DNA of 64,000 nt from Gymnodinialimonas phycosphaerae. Its GTDB lineage: Bacteria; Pseudomonadota; Alphaproteobacteria; Rhodobacterales; Rhodobacteraceae. The stretch lies in NCBI RefSeq assembly GCF_019195455.1, contig NZ_JAIMBW010000001.1, positions 1,240,001 through 1,304,000 of the forward strand. The letters are read 5' to 3'. Position 1 is the stretch's first letter. Every line of letters begins with the position of its first letter. The notes under the pieces were generated by a model. The model did not search any database, was not told the origin of the DNA, and saw nothing but the letters and a program-made list of their open reading frames with translations. Made by a program: the position numbers and the translations under genes. This document shows, piece by piece, positions 38,242-47,464 of this stretch.

Positions 38242-38753
38242 GGGGCGCAACCGCTAAGCCGGTCGACGAGGCGCACGGTGTCGTCCCATCGGACGGTAAC
38301 GGCGGGCACGATATAGCCAAGGATCTCATCGTCGAATTCCGCACCCTCCTGCCCGCCCCAGCGACGATAGATCCGGCGGGCGTCGGTGTTGGCGCAAAGC
38401 ACCTCCAGGCTCAGGGGGCCAGGTACGGCAAGCACGGCGACCGCAGACATCAGCGCCCGCCCGATCCCCTGGGCCCGCGCCGAGGGCGCGACGTGCATGC
38501 TATCGAGGAAGGTGCCCCCTTGCGGATCTTCCCCAAGCGTGGCGGCGAACCCCAAAAGTGCATCCCCTTGGCGCGCCACGAACACGCGCCGTACGTTCAG
38601 CGCGTCTACGCCCCAGACCCCGGCCATATCCGCATGCAACGCCGCACCAAGGGCCACGGCGGGCAGAAAGTCCACGTAGTCACGCCGCCAGTTCGCCTCG
38701 TGCAGGCGCGCGATGTCAGGCAAATCAGAAGGCTGCGCGGGGCGGAGATCCAT
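38238..38753 (-). CDS. GNAT-family N-acetyltransferase
   Basis: 171 aa from the ATG at 38753. The acetyl-CoA pyrophosphate loop is APSARAQGIGRALM (~98-111), preceded by a typical VARQGDALLGFAA strand. Substrate unknown. It overlaps the downstream DMT transporter by 4 bp. Confidence 0.85.
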   Translation of the reverse strand: MDLRPAQPSDLPDIARLHEANWRRDYVDFLPAVALGAALHADMAGVWGVDALNVRRVFVARQGDALLGFAATLGEDPQGGTFLDSMHVAPSARAQGIGRALMSAVAVLAVPGPLSLEVLCANTDARRIYRRWGGQEGAEFDDEILGYIVPAVTVRWDDTVRLVDRLSGCAP

Positions 38754-38818
38754 GGGGCAGACGGTGCATGGCGCGCGCGCGCGACGCAAGTCGCAAAGGA
38801 GGCCCGCGCCCCCTGGGC

Positions 38819-39100
38819 CTAGGTCAAACGCGGTGCTCTGTCGGTCAGGGTTTCGTGGAAATCGGGCAAGAACTTCTCACGCACCCATAACCATCGCTCG
38901 CCACAGATCAGAGCCACCGCATCGTTGCGCCGCAAAAAGGTAGAGCGTTCTTTTCCGTCCTTGCTCTGCAAGCCGAACAGGCCGCGCACCTGTCCATCGC
39001 TTTCGATGCCCCGAACGACGCCCCTGTCGTCAATGGCCGGATCGGGGGACACCACGGTCTGGAGCATTCCCGGCGACGGGTCTTCCAGTGGGCCGGTCAT
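38819..39100 (-). CDS. Small protein of unknown function
   Basis: 93 aa from an ATG at 39100; no good ribosome-binding site and no recognised family. Composition is protein-like (VVSPDPAIDDRGVVRGIES, FLRRNDAVALICGERWLWV), and it is strand-consistent with its neighbours. The start is uncertain. Confidence 0.45.
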   Translation of the reverse strand: MTGPLEDPSPGMLQTVVSPDPAIDDRGVVRGIESDGQVRGLFGLQSKDGKERSTFLRRNDAVALICGERWLWVREKFLPDFHETLTDRAPRLT

Positions 39101-39191
39101 TGACGCCAAGATCGCTGCAAGAGGCGGCCGTATGGCATGATGCGAAAAACCTTAGGCCAGATATCAAAACGGTCCAGATAATGCGCGCCTA

Positions 39192-40127
39192 TCATCCCGG
39201 CAGCGGAATATGCTCTGCGTTGTCCGTTGGCGGCAGCTGGAAGCGCCCGTGCATCCAGTCGCCTTCGCGCCAGGCCTCTTTTGCCGCCTCGATCCTGTCC
39301 TTGGAGGACGCCACGAAATTCCACCAGATGTGGCGCGGGCCGTCCATGGTGTCACCGCCCAGGACCATCACGCGGGCACCCTGGTCGCCTGCGGTCATGG
39401 CGATCTTGTCGCCGGGGCGGAAGACCATCATCTGGCCTTTCTCGAACACTTGCCCCGCAACGCTGACCGCACCGTCCAGCACGTAGGCGCCTCGATCCTC
39501 GTGGTCCTCAGGCATCGGCAGGCTCGCGCCCGCCTCCAGCAGGGCATCGGCGTAGAACATGTTGGAGGGCGTGACAACGGGCGCAGCCTCGCCATAGGCA
39601 TTCCCGAGGATGAGGCGCAGCTGCTTGCCCTCTCCCTCCAGCAACGGCAGATCTGTCTTGGGCGCATGAACGAAAGTGGGTTCGCCGTCTTCGGCGTCCT
39701 TTGGCAGCGCGATCCAGGTCTGGAGGCCCGCCAGCGTGTAGGGCGCGGTCAGCATGCCGCCATCGACCCGTTCGGAATGCGTTATTCCGTGGCCCGCGGT
39801 CATCAGGTTCACCGCACCGGGCTCGATCCATTGATCGGTGCCAAGGCTGTCGCGGTGGTGAAACTTGCCTTGAAAAAGGTACGTGACGGTGGACAGGCCG
39901 ATGTGGGGGTGCGGTCGAATATCGACGCCCTGCCCCGTGAGGAACTCGGCCGGGCCCATTTCATCGAAAAAGATGAAGGGACCCACCATCTGCCGCTTGG
40001 GGGCAGGCAGCGCGCGGCGCACCTCGAAATCGCCGAGGTCGCGCGCGCGGGGCACGATGACGGTCTCGATCGCGTCCACGTCATTGCCGATGGGGTAGTG
40101 CGTGTCGAGGATCGGGTTCCAACTCAT
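39192..40127 (-). CDS. Pirin-family cupin protein
   Basis: 311 aa, two cupin domains. The iron ligands are in PHPHIGLSTVTYL (~72) and TAGHGITHSE (~110-119). Pirins are implicated in transcription control or quercetin oxidation; the role here is unknown. Upstream, 40128-40220 is AT-rich and probably carries its promoter. Confidence 0.92.
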   Translation of the reverse strand: MSWNPILDTHYPIGNDVDAIETVIVPRARDLGDFEVRRALPAPKRQMVGPFIFFDEMGPAEFLTGQGVDIRPHPHIGLSTVTYLFQGKFHHRDSLGTDQWIEPGAVNLMTAGHGITHSERVDGGMLTAPYTLAGLQTWIALPKDAEDGEPTFVHAPKTDLPLLEGEGKQLRLILGNAYGEAAPVVTPSNMFYADALLEAGASLPMPEDHEDRGAYVLDGAVSVAGQVFEKGQMMVFRPGDKIAMTAGDQGARVMVLGGDTMDGPRHIWWNFVASSKDRIEAAKEAWREGDWMHGRFQLPPTDNAEHIPLPG

Positions 40128-40220
40128 GTCGCATCTCCTTGAATGGATGCGCTATACCTATATCCTGTGCTGATTTGCGCCAATTCCAGCTTCTTGCGCG
40201 CTTATTGTGCGAATTTGCAC

Positions 40221-40601
40221 CTAAACCGCCTTGAGCCCAAACGTCTCCACTGCGGAAACCGGTCGATTGGCCTGCGCCAATTGAAACCCGGTGACAAGCC
40301 GCACCACAAGCCAGACGATCCAGAACGCCCAGACGAGAAACCCGACAATGATAAAGGCCAGCACGAAGCCTACGACCATCATAAGAAGGCCCCACCAGAA
40401 GGTGGCGATCTGGAAGTTCAAATGACTGTCGAGCACGGGATCGCGCCCCCTCTCCACATAGGCATAGATCAACCCGGCGAGTGCCGCGAAGGGAATGAAG
40501 ATACCCGCCCCGTAGAGGGCATAGACAATGATGGCCGGTTGCAGCGGCTGGCCATGACCGGGCGCGTTGATGGGCTTGGGCGGGGCGTTCGGGTCTTGCA
40601 T
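40221..40601 (-). CDS. DUF4870-type membrane protein
   Basis: 126 aa from the ATG at 40601. A proline-rich N-terminus precedes hydrophobic segments (about 23-45, 63-90 and 90-115). The conserved DSHLNFQIATFWWGLL and FLVWAFWIVWLVV stretches match the small DUF4870 family of unknown function. Confidence 0.75.
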   Translation of the reverse strand: MQDPNAPPKPINAPGHGQPLQPAIIVYALYGAGIFIPFAALAGLIYAYVERGRDPVLDSHLNFQIATFWWGLLMMVVGFVLAFIIVGFLVWAFWIVWLVVRLVTGFQLAQANRPVSAVETFGLKAV

Positions 40602-40737
40602 GGCGGGCTCCGGAGGCAAGGGATAGCCACAGTTTGGTCGGGAAGCCGTCTGATGGTCAACTGTGGAATGGCAGGCACCCCCAAAGGCCGGGCACGGCGC
40701 GGTGGCGGCATGTGCCATGTCGTGCAAAGGAGAGGGG

Positions 40738-40813
<76 letters not shown>

Positions 40814-40876
40814 TACGCGCCGGGTGATAGCCCGAGGATATGGGCGCGGACAAGGGGCAATCTGCCTCGGGCGCGA

Positions 40877-41488
40877 TCAATCGCTGGCTGCGCCTTCCAG
40901 ACGGTACTCTTGCCCATCTGCCAATTCGTAGACGATGCCCTGATCATGGCCCTGCCCGGCCATGTCTTCACGCGACAGGCCCCGCACCAGCCCGCGCAGG
41001 ATCAGCGACGTGATCCCGTGGGTGACGCAAATGGTAGGACCGGCGATGTCGCCTAGGCACGCCTCAAGCCGCGTCTTGAGGGCGGCGTAGCTTTCGCCAC
41101 CGGGGGTGTTCAGGGAAATTTCGAAAAGGTTGGGCTGCGCGCCGGTGGTGGGATCCTCTGTCAGGACCTCATCGCGCAAGCGGCCCTGCCAGTCGCCCAT
41201 CTGGACCTCTGCCAGACGCGGCTCGATCCGGAAGGGGTGGCCTGCGCGCCCCGCCGCCTCCGCCGCTATATCCCATGTCTTGCGGGTCCGCCCCAGAGGG
41301 CTGAGCAGTACGGCGCAATCGGGATAGCTTGCAAAGACGGTATCGCGCAGTATCAGCCCTTGGCGCATAGCCTGCGCCCTCCCCCGTGCGGTCAGTGGCG
41401 CATCAAGATGGCCCTGAAACCGGCCCTCGCGGTTCCAGACCGTCTCACCATGGCGGAGCACGAAAATCGGGGGGTAGCTGGAAGTCAC
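40877..41488 (-). CDS. Histidine phosphatase family protein
   Basis: About 203 aa from a GTG at 41488 (an alternative TTG lies at 41512). The phosphohistidine motif FVLRHGETVWN (~8-18) and the second catalytic histidine in CVTHGITSL are present. Members include phosphoglycerate mutase-like and cobalamin phosphatases; the substrate is unknown. It sits between two tRNA-Val genes. Confidence 0.85.
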   Translation of the reverse strand: MTSSYPPIFVLRHGETVWNREGRFQGHLDAPLTARGRAQAMRQGLILRDTVFASYPDCAVLLSPLGRTRKTWDIAAEAAGRAGHPFRIEPRLAEVQMGDWQGRLRDEVLTEDPTTGAQPNLFEISLNTPGGESYAALKTRLEACLGDIAGPTICVTHGITSLILRGLVRGLSREDMAGQGHDQGIVYELADGQEYRLEGAASD

Positions 41489-41522
41489 ACCAAGCGCCCA
41501 AGGATCAATCAAACGGGAAGGT

Positions 41523-41597
41523 TGGTGGGTGATAAGAGATTTGAACTCCTGACATCTTCGATGTGAACGAAGCGCTCTACCACTGAGCTAATCACCC
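41523..41597 (-). tRNA. tRNA-Val (CAC)
   Basis: 75 nt, encoded CCA. Acceptor GGGTGAT/ATCACCC; anticodon loop TTCACAT on CTTCG/CGAAG gives CAC (reads GUG). It shares the D-stem and anticodon stem with the TAC isoacceptor 0.7 kb away, suggesting an old duplication. Confidence 0.95.
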
Positions 41598-41611
41598 AAC
41601 CTAGGGGGCTT

Positions 41612-42076
41612 TTAGCTGTCCTCTTCCGCCTCTGCAAGGGGGGCCACATCACCGGCTGCGGGGTCCGCCTGGGCGCGCTTCAGCTTCAGGGTCAGCATGT
41701 CGCCACCGGGCTTTTCAAGCCGCTTCTTGACCATCAATTTGCCGAGCGGCGGCACCACGATTTCATCGGAGCCGTCAAGCGCCTTGCCAATCTCATCGAG
41801 GACGACATCGAAGACCATCTTCGCCTCGGAGCGCTTCAACGATACGCGCTTGGCGACCGCTTCGATCAGGTCCGGGCGTTTGAGGCGGTCATCTTCGGGG
41901 GCCGGTGCGGCCTCTGCGTTCGGGGTATCCGTTGTGGGTGCGGTCACGTCTTCCGCCGGCGTGACGTCGGCGGGCGCTTCTGCGGCTGGCGCAGAGGTTG
42001 TGACGCCCAACGTGCCGGTGCGACGCGGCCCGGCAGAGGTGGATTTGCGTTTGCGGGGTTTGGTCGATGTCGCCAT
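41612..42076 (-). CDS. HU-family DNA-binding protein with N-terminal tail
   Basis: 154 aa; ordinary HU is about 90. Residues 66-140 form the HU/IHF core (KRPDLIEAVAKRVSL, VFDVVLDEIGKAL, VPPLGKLMVKKR). Residues 1-62 are a low-complexity tail: a basic start (TKPRKRKS) then Ala/Pro/Thr/Asp-rich. Such tails resemble histone-H1-like extensions that alter DNA compaction. A nucleoid role is inferred. Confidence 0.85.
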   Translation of the reverse strand: MATSTKPRKRKSTSAGPRRTGTLGVTTSAPAAEAPADVTPAEDVTAPTTDTPNAEAAPAPEDDRLKRPDLIEAVAKRVSLKRSEAKMVFDVVLDEIGKALDGSDEIVVPPLGKLMVKKRLEKPGGDMLTLKLKRAQADPAAGDVAPLAEAEEDS

Positions 42077-42201
42077 GGAAGGTGCCTCTTGCTCTGATCT
42101 CTGCGCTCTTGCCCGGGGCGGGCAAGGCGCAAATTGTTTCTATTCTTGAAACAGCTTAGCGCAAATAGAGCGATCGGGCCACCCTGCCCCGCTAAACGGC
42201 G

Positions 42202-42978
42202 TCAAGATGTTGCTTCGACCAAGCGCAGGCGGCGGCGGTCCCAACGGGGCCAGCCGATCAGTTCCGACATGGTGGCGAAGCGGAAGCCACGCCCCGTGAC
42301 GCCGTCCAGCGCCGAGGGCATGGCCCGTACGGTCGCACGATGGATGTCGTGGGCCAGGATCACGGCACCGGAATGGCTGCTGCCGATAATGCGCTGCGAC
42401 ACGACCGCCGACCCTGGGCGTTGCCAATCCAGCGGATCCACGGACCACAGGACTGTCGGCATGCCACGGGTCTCGAACAGCATAAGCCGTTGACGGTCAT
42501 AGAGGTTTCCATAGGGCGGGCGCATGGTCACCGGCGGGCGACCGACGGCGTCATACACAGCACGGTTGGTGCGGTCGACCTGGCTGAGGACCGAGGCATC
42601 GGAATGGCCGTGAAGGCTGGGGTGTGACCATGTGTGATTGCCGATTTCATGCCCCTCGGCCACCATGCGCTGGAGGATCTGCGGAAAGCGGGCAGCATTG
42701 CGACCAATGACGTAGAACGTCGCCCTGATCCCACGCGCGCGCAGCATGTCAAGCAGTTGCGGCGTCAGATTAGGGTGCGGTCCATCGTCGAAGGTCATCG
42801 CAACAAGGGGCTGCGCTGTCGGAATGCGGGTGATCGTAGCCGCCTCGCCGCGGGTAATCGGCCCGCGCCCGGCAAAACTTCGCGGCATACCCTGCGCCAG
42901 GGCAGACTGCGCGACGAAGGGCGTGGCGAGGCCAGCGACCGCTCCGAAAATCACGGTTCTGCGATGGAGGTCTGACAT
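42202..42978 (-). CDS. Exported polysaccharide deacetylase
   Basis: 258 aa from the ATG at 42978. A twin-arginine-like signal (HRRTVIFGAVAGLATPF) precedes the NodB domain. Motif 1 MTFDDGPHPNLT, motif 2 GHEIGNHTWSHPS and motif 3 RPPYGN carry the metal-binding and catalytic residues. It probably acts on peptidoglycan or an exopolysaccharide outside the inner membrane. Confidence 0.88.
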   Translation of the reverse strand: MSDLHRRTVIFGAVAGLATPFVAQSALAQGMPRSFAGRGPITRGEAATITRIPTAQPLVAMTFDDGPHPNLTPQLLDMLRARGIRATFYVIGRNAARFPQILQRMVAEGHEIGNHTWSHPSLHGHSDASVLSQVDRTNRAVYDAVGRPPVTMRPPYGNLYDRQRLMLFETRGMPTVLWSVDPLDWQRPGSAVVSQRIIGSSHSGAVILAHDIHRATVRAMPSALDGVTGRGFRFATMSELIGWPRWDRRRLRLVEATS

Positions 42979-43296
42979 GTGGTCGAGGGCCCTTCGGCGA
43001 TGAACGTGATGGCGCAAGCATGGGCGGGGCCATGAACACAACGCAACGAATCAGCGCTTTACAGGGGCAAATCGGGACCTTGGCGTTGTTCAGAAGACAC
43101 AATCAAACCGGGCAATCCGGCCTTTTGCCCCTAAAATCGTGGCTTTAGCGCCACTTTTACGGTTTTCTACAGCGGCAAACATCCCCCTGCACGCGACGCG
43201 CATTGATCGAGTAAGCCGGTTCTTGCCAATATTAGCGTTGAGCGCGGCTCTGCAAGGTCGCGTCCCAATTCTCAACTCTATTCCTGGGGGAATACC
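42979..43296. other. Intergenic region between divergent genes
   Basis: 318 bp, moderately AT-rich, separating the deacetylase from the 59-aa protein gene. It must carry both promoters. I see no conserved motif beyond AT-rich blocks and a possible -10-like AATATT near 43230. Confidence 0.4.
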
Positions 43297-43476
43297 ATGA
43301 AACAAATCTTGATCGCTGCGGCAGCGGTAGCCGTCCTCGCAACCGCAGCCAACGCCGGTGGCGTTGTACCACAAGTGCCGCAGGAAGTCGTCATCGTCGA
43401 CACCGCCGCGTCCAACCAAGGCATCTTCGTTCCGGCCTTCGCGTTGCTCATCCTGCTCATGCTGCACCACGGCTAA
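43297..43476 (+). CDS. 59-aa exported membrane-anchored protein
   Basis: ATG at 43297 with GGGGGA 6 bases upstream. Residues 1-20 (MKQILIAAAAVAVLATAANA) are a signal peptide; a short Val-rich segment follows, then a hydrophobic C-terminus (FVPAFALLILLMLHHG, ~44-59). A good terminator follows 65 bp later. Function unknown. Confidence 0.7.
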   Translation: MKQILIAAAAVAVLATAANAGGVVPQVPQEVVIVDTAASNQGIFVPAFALLILLMLHHG

Positions 43477-43540
43477 AACGGCTTTGGACTCCCAGCGTCG
43501 CCGGTATCGGCGAGCGGGGGCCTGACCCGGAAAACAGAAG

Positions 43541-43573
43541 GACCCGCAGCCCGGTGAGGGCGGCGGGTCTTTC
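43541..43573 (+). terminator. Terminator between the 59-aa gene and lon
   Basis: GACCCGC (43541-43547) pairs with GCGGGTC (43563-43569) around a GC-rich loop and is followed by TTTCC. It may act on both convergent transcripts. Confidence 0.75.
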
Positions 43574-43611
43574 CATTTCAAGGCCTTACGACGCGAGCTT
43601 CATGCGTCACT

Positions 43612-46011
43612 TCAATGGGTGGTCGCACCCTCGCCCCCCCGCGCGATGGCAGCAGCGGCGGCGGCTGCCTCTTCCGCCGCTTCATCCCACTCGATCGGTT
43701 CGGGGGCGCGGGTCAGCGCATGGGACAAGACTTCGGACACGTGGGTGACGGGGATGATGGTCAGCCCCTCCTTAACGTTGTCGGGAATCTCGACCAAGTC
43801 CTTCTCATTCTCTTTCGGAATGAGAACTGTGGTGATCCCGCCCCGCAGCGCCGCCAGCAGCTTTTCCTTCAGGCCGCCGATGGGCATGGCATTGCCACGC
43901 AGCGACACTTCACCCGTCATGGCGATGTCACGCTTCACCGGAATGCCCGTCAGCACCGACACGATGGAGGTCACCATCGCCAGACCCGCGCTTGGCCCAT
44001 CCTTGGGCGTCGCGCCGTCCGGCACGTGGACGTGGATGTCCATGCGGTCGAACTTGGGCGGCTTCACCCCGATCTCGGGCGCGATGGAGCGGACGTAGCT
44101 GGCCGCCGCGTCGATGGATTCCTTCATCACATCACCAAGCTTACCGGTCGTCTTCATCCGCCCTTTGCCGGGCAGGTTCAACGCCTCGATATGCAGAAGG
44201 TCGCCGCCCACGGACGTGTAGGCGAGACCGGTGACAACACCGATGGCATCCGCATCCTCGGCCAAGCCGTAGCGGTACTTCTTCACGCCCAGGAATTCCC
44301 CAAGATTTTCGGGGGTTATGACGACTTCTTCAACCTCTTTGCGCACAATCTTGGTCACGGCCTTGCGGCAGAGTTTTCCGATCTCACGCTCAAGGTTCCG
44401 CACACCCGCCTCACGGGTGTAGGTGCGGATCATCTCTTGCAGGGCCTCGGGCTCCAGCTTGAATTCGTTCGCCTTCAAGCCATGGTTCTTGACCTGCTTG
44501 GCGATTAGGTGACGGTTGGCAATCTCGGCCTTCTCATCCTCGGTGTAGCCCGCCAGCGGAATGATCTCCATCCGGTCCAGAAGCGGGCCCGGCATGTTGT
44601 AGGAGTTCGCCGTGGTCAGGAACATCACGTTCGACAGGTCATATTCGACCTCAAGATAGTGATCCACGAAGGTGGAGTTTTGTTCCGGGTCCAGCACCTC
44701 AAGCATTGCCGACGCCGGGTCGCCCCGGAAGTCCTGCCCCATCTTGTCGATTTCATCGAGCAAGATCAGCGGATTCGTCGTTTTCGCCTTCTTCAGCGCC
44801 TGGATGATCTTGCCGGGCATGGAGCCGATGTATGTCCGGCGGTGACCGCGGATCTCGGACTCATCGCGGACACCCCCAAGGGAGATCCGGATGAACTCGC
44901 GCCCCGTTGCCTTCGCCACAGACTTGCCAAGTGAGGTCTTACCCACGCCGGGAGGGCCGACGAGGCACATGATCGGCCCCTTCAGCTTTTTCGACCGCTG
45001 CTGCACCGCCAGGTATTCGACGATCCGTTCCTTGACCTTTTCCAGGCCATAGTGATCGTCATCCAGCACCTTCTCGGCCCGGCCCAAGTCCTTCTTCACG
45101 CGCGACTTCACGCCCCACGGGATCGACAGCATCCAGTCGAGGTAGTTGCGCACAACCGTCGCCTCGGCGCTCATCGGGGACATGTTCTTGAGCTTCTTCA
45201 GCTCTGCGTCCGCCTTTTCACGCGCCTCTTTCGACAGCTTGGTGTTGGCGATCCGCTCGGACAGCTCGGCCACTTCGCCTTCGCCCTCTTCGCCATCGCC
45301 CAACTCGCGCTGGATCGCTTTCATTTGCTCGTTCAGGTAATACTCGCGCTGGGTCCGCTCCATCTGGGATTTAACGCGGGTCTTGATCTTCTTTTCGACC
45401 TGTAGAACGGACATTTCGCCCTGCATCAGGCCATAGACCTTCTCCAGCCGCGCGGCGACTTCGAGCGTTTCCAGAAGCTCCTGCTTCTGCTCCACCTCAA
45501 TCCCCAGGTGGCCCGATACCAGATCGGCGAGCTTCGCCGGATCATGGGCCTCCGACACGGAGGTCAGCGCCTCTTCGGGGACGTTTTTCTTCACCTTGGC
45601 GTATTTTTCGAACTCTTCCGCGACGGACCTTGTGAGCGCGGTGATCGCTTCCAGATCGCCCGCAGCTTCGGCCAACTCGGTGGCGATGGCTTCGAAGAAC
45701 GGGTCGGTGGAAGTGAATTCCTCAATCCGCACACGCCGGCGGCCTTCGACAAGCACCTTCACGGTGCCGTCTGGCAATTTCAGCAGCTGCAGCACATTGG
45801 CCAGCACGCCGTTTTGGTAGATCCCGTCGGTGCCGGGATCATCTTCAGCCGGATCGCGCTGCGACGACAGCAGGATTTGCTTGTCGTCCTGCATCACTTC
45901 TTCCAACGCGCGCACGGATTTTTCGCGGCCCACGAAAAGCGGCACGACCATGTGCGGGAACACGACGATGTCGCGCAGAGGCAGGACGGGGTAGATCGTT
46001 TGGTCAGACAT
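43612..46011 (-). CDS. lon: Lon protease
   Basis: 799 aa. N-terminal substrate-binding domain (1-210, [20 protein letters not shown]), AAA+ domain with Walker [14 protein letters not shown] (~355), and the protease domain with catalytic serine in [11 protein letters not shown] (~677) and the downstream lysine in [16 protein letters not shown]. It degrades misfolded and regulatory proteins, which in Alphaproteobacteria include CcrM, SciP and DnaA. An alanine-rich C-terminal tail is a local variation. A heat-shock-like promoter lies upstream. Confidence 0.97.
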   Translation of the reverse strand: MSDQTIYPVLPLRDIVVFPHMVVPLFVGREKSVRALEEVMQDDKQILLSSQRDPAEDDPGTDGIYQNGVLANVLQLLKLPDGTVKVLVEGRRRVRIEEFTSTDPFFEAIATELAEAAGDLEAITALTRSVAEEFEKYAKVKKNVPEEALTSVSEAHDPAKLADLVSGHLGIEVEQKQELLETLEVAARLEKVYGLMQGEMSVLQVEKKIKTRVKSQMERTQREYYLNEQMKAIQRELGDGEEGEGEVAELSERIANTKLSKEAREKADAELKKLKNMSPMSAEATVVRNYLDWMLSIPWGVKSRVKKDLGRAEKVLDDDHYGLEKVKERIVEYLAVQQRSKKLKGPIMCLVGPPGVGKTSLGKSVAKATGREFIRISLGGVRDESEIRGHRRTYIGSMPGKIIQALKKAKTTNPLILLDEIDKMGQDFRGDPASAMLEVLDPEQNSTFVDHYLEVEYDLSNVMFLTTANSYNMPGPLLDRMEIIPLAGYTEDEKAEIANRHLIAKQVKNHGLKANEFKLEPEALQEMIRTYTREAGVRNLEREIGKLCRKAVTKIVRKEVEEVVITPENLGEFLGVKKYRYGLAEDADAIGVVTGLAYTSVGGDLLHIEALNLPGKGRMKTTGKLGDVMKESIDAAASYVRSIAPEIGVKPPKFDRMDIHVHVPDGATPKDGPSAGLAMVTSIVSVLTGIPVKRDIAMTGEVSLRGNAMPIGGLKEKLLAALRGGITTVLIPKENEKDLVEIPDNVKEGLTIIPVTHVSEVLSHALTRAPEPIEWDEAAEEAAAAAAAIARGGEGATTH

Positions 46012-46093
46012 ATGCTGTCTTCCTTTGTCTTTGGCCGAGGGTCCGGGCCCCGCCTTGCGGCAACCTAGCCCCCTCCATCTTCAGGATGCCTTA

Positions 46094-46122
46094 ACGTGGG
46101 GCTGATGCGGGGGTGTTTCAAG
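46094..46122 (-). promoter_or_regulatory. Sigma-32-type promoter for lon
   Basis: On the minus strand CTTGAAA (46116-46122) and CCCCACGT (46094-46101) are 14 bp apart, close to the heat-shock consensus CTTGAAA-N(11-16)-CCCCATNT. The implied start is about 70-80 bases before the lon ATG. Confidence 0.7.
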
Positions 46123-46224
46123 CGAAAGGCACACCATTTCGTTGCGGACAATGTGCCCGTCCACGGCGTCCTGCACAACCCAGACTTGGAGGGTCAGAGG
46201 CAATCAGCCCCAAAATGCTGTGGA

Positions 46225-46758
46225 TTACTGGCCCGCGGGAAAGCCGGATGTGCCACCTTTCGACATAGATTGCACTGGGATGCGCAGCGTCTGTGCGATC
46301 GCCATTTCGATGCGGGCGATCTGCGGCGCATCGCGGGGACCGTCCCAGATCAGGGCCGCCCGTTTGCCCGGTGCCAACGCCCAGAACTCGGTCGTCTTGA
46401 AGCTGCGCAGGGCAGTGGACGCGCCGGAGTTGCTCAAGTTCGTCCGCGTCGTGTCATGGCGGCCAATCTGCAAGCCCACGGCGGGCAGGCGCAAGCCCCG
46501 GAACGGTCCGGGTTTGCGAATGCCACCAGCCGAGACGATCAGCGATATCCCGAAAGCGTTCCAAAGCACATGGATCACCGCCCATAGAAGCAGCAGTGAA
46601 ACGCAAAGAAGGCCCCAGACCCAAAGCCCGGCAGCGTCCACCTGAAATGCCACGACCACGATGCGCAATCCGAAGGTCGCGAGACCGCCAAAAACCATTG
46701 CGGCAATCACGCTGGCCAAGGCCGCTCCGTGGGCTTGTATGATCGTGCGCTCAGCCAC
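46225..46758 (-). CDS. Membrane protein with cytoplasmic C-terminal domain
   Basis: 177 aa. Two transmembrane helices (about 10-35 and 48-68) precede a soluble domain (~75-177) with a strand-rich look (GLRLPAVGLQIGR, KTTEFWALAPGKRAALIW). It is possibly PH-like but not recognised. It is last in a minus-strand series downstream of tgt. Confidence 0.6.
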   Translation of the reverse strand: MAERTIIQAHGAALASVIAAMVFGGLATFGLRIVVVAFQVDAAGLWVWGLLCVSLLLLWAVIHVLWNAFGISLIVSAGGIRKPGPFRGLRLPAVGLQIGRHDTTRTNLSNSGASTALRSFKTTEFWALAPGKRAALIWDGPRDAPQIARIEMAIAQTLRIPVQSMSKGGTSGFPAGQ

Positions 46759-46861
46759 GACATGGCCCTAGTTCGTTATTCATGTCCTTGGTCTGGGGCT
46801 TGGGATGGAATGTCATGGTAGAAACCTCAATATGTCGATCCAAAGCCTACACCAACAGGCG

Positions 46862-47149
46862 CTATTCGGCACGCTGGGGTTCGCCTGCAACCCTCTTCAG
46901 GTATGATGGCCGAGAATGCCCCCACATAAACAAGGGCCAATCCCGGGTCACCTCACCCACTGGCACATGCGCTGCATCAACCGATGAGCGGCTGCGAAGC
47001 GCTAATTCAAGGGACGCCAGAATTTCAATGCATCTTGCACCTTTTGCATTGAAGTCAGAACGAGATACGCCCGTCCGCATGATCTCATTTAGCGGTCGTG
47101 CCTTGACGGCGAATACAAGTGCCTCGAAACTTGGATCGTTTTCCGACAA
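46862..47149 (-). CDS. Unrecognised 95-aa protein
   Basis: Starts with TTG at 47149, 3 bp after the stop of the broken upstream frame, so it could be translated by reinitiation. Composition is protein-like (ALVFAVKARPLNEIMRT, CIEILASLELALRSR). No family. Base composition seems lower in G+C than the surrounding core genes. Confidence 0.5.
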   Translation of the reverse strand: MSENDPSFEALVFAVKARPLNEIMRTGVSRSDFNAKGARCIEILASLELALRSRSSVDAAHVPVGEVTRDWPLFMWGHSRPSYLKRVAGEPQRAE

Positions 47150-47152
47150 CGA

Positions 47153-47458
47153 TTACAACTCTGTACAGATTTCCTGAATAATCGAGAGCCCCTGTTCTAG
47201 GTCGTGGACAAGTTGGCGCAAGGCATACTGGGTGCGCTGCTCAACCTCTACATAGGGCCTTAGCGTGAGTAGCGGTTGATCGGCCGCGGAATCTTTTCGC
47301 GTCATCGATTCCAACCATGAAAGCATGAAAAAGACGCTTTGATCGCCGCCGCCAAGCGTGTCACCTCAGGACAAAAGGTCAGCCAACCCAATATCGTAGG
47401 CTGTTGCTGTCCGCAGCTGGCGCTCGACCCGTTCCGGAGTATCGGGCGCTCGTCCCAT
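47153..47458 (-). pseudogene. Small gene split by an in-frame TGA, downstream of tgt
   Basis: An ATG at 47458, 6 bp after the tgt stop, opens 30 codons (ending ADLLS) and then a TGA at 47366-47368. The same frame continues for 70 more codons to a TAA at 47153, including an internal ATG at 47326 that would restart a 57-aa product (MLSWLESMTRKDS). A TGA-to-TGG change would restore about 101 residues. The nonsense mutation is inferred; alternatives are two separate small genes or a sequencing error. No SECIS-like hairpin is evident. Confidence 0.55.
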
Positions 47459-47464
47459 CTTACT

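Noticed and set aside
47366..47368. TGA as selenocysteine or programmed readthrough
   Set aside because: No SECIS-like hairpin directly after the TGA, no selenoprotein family match, and a neighbouring gene shows an independent TAA interruption.
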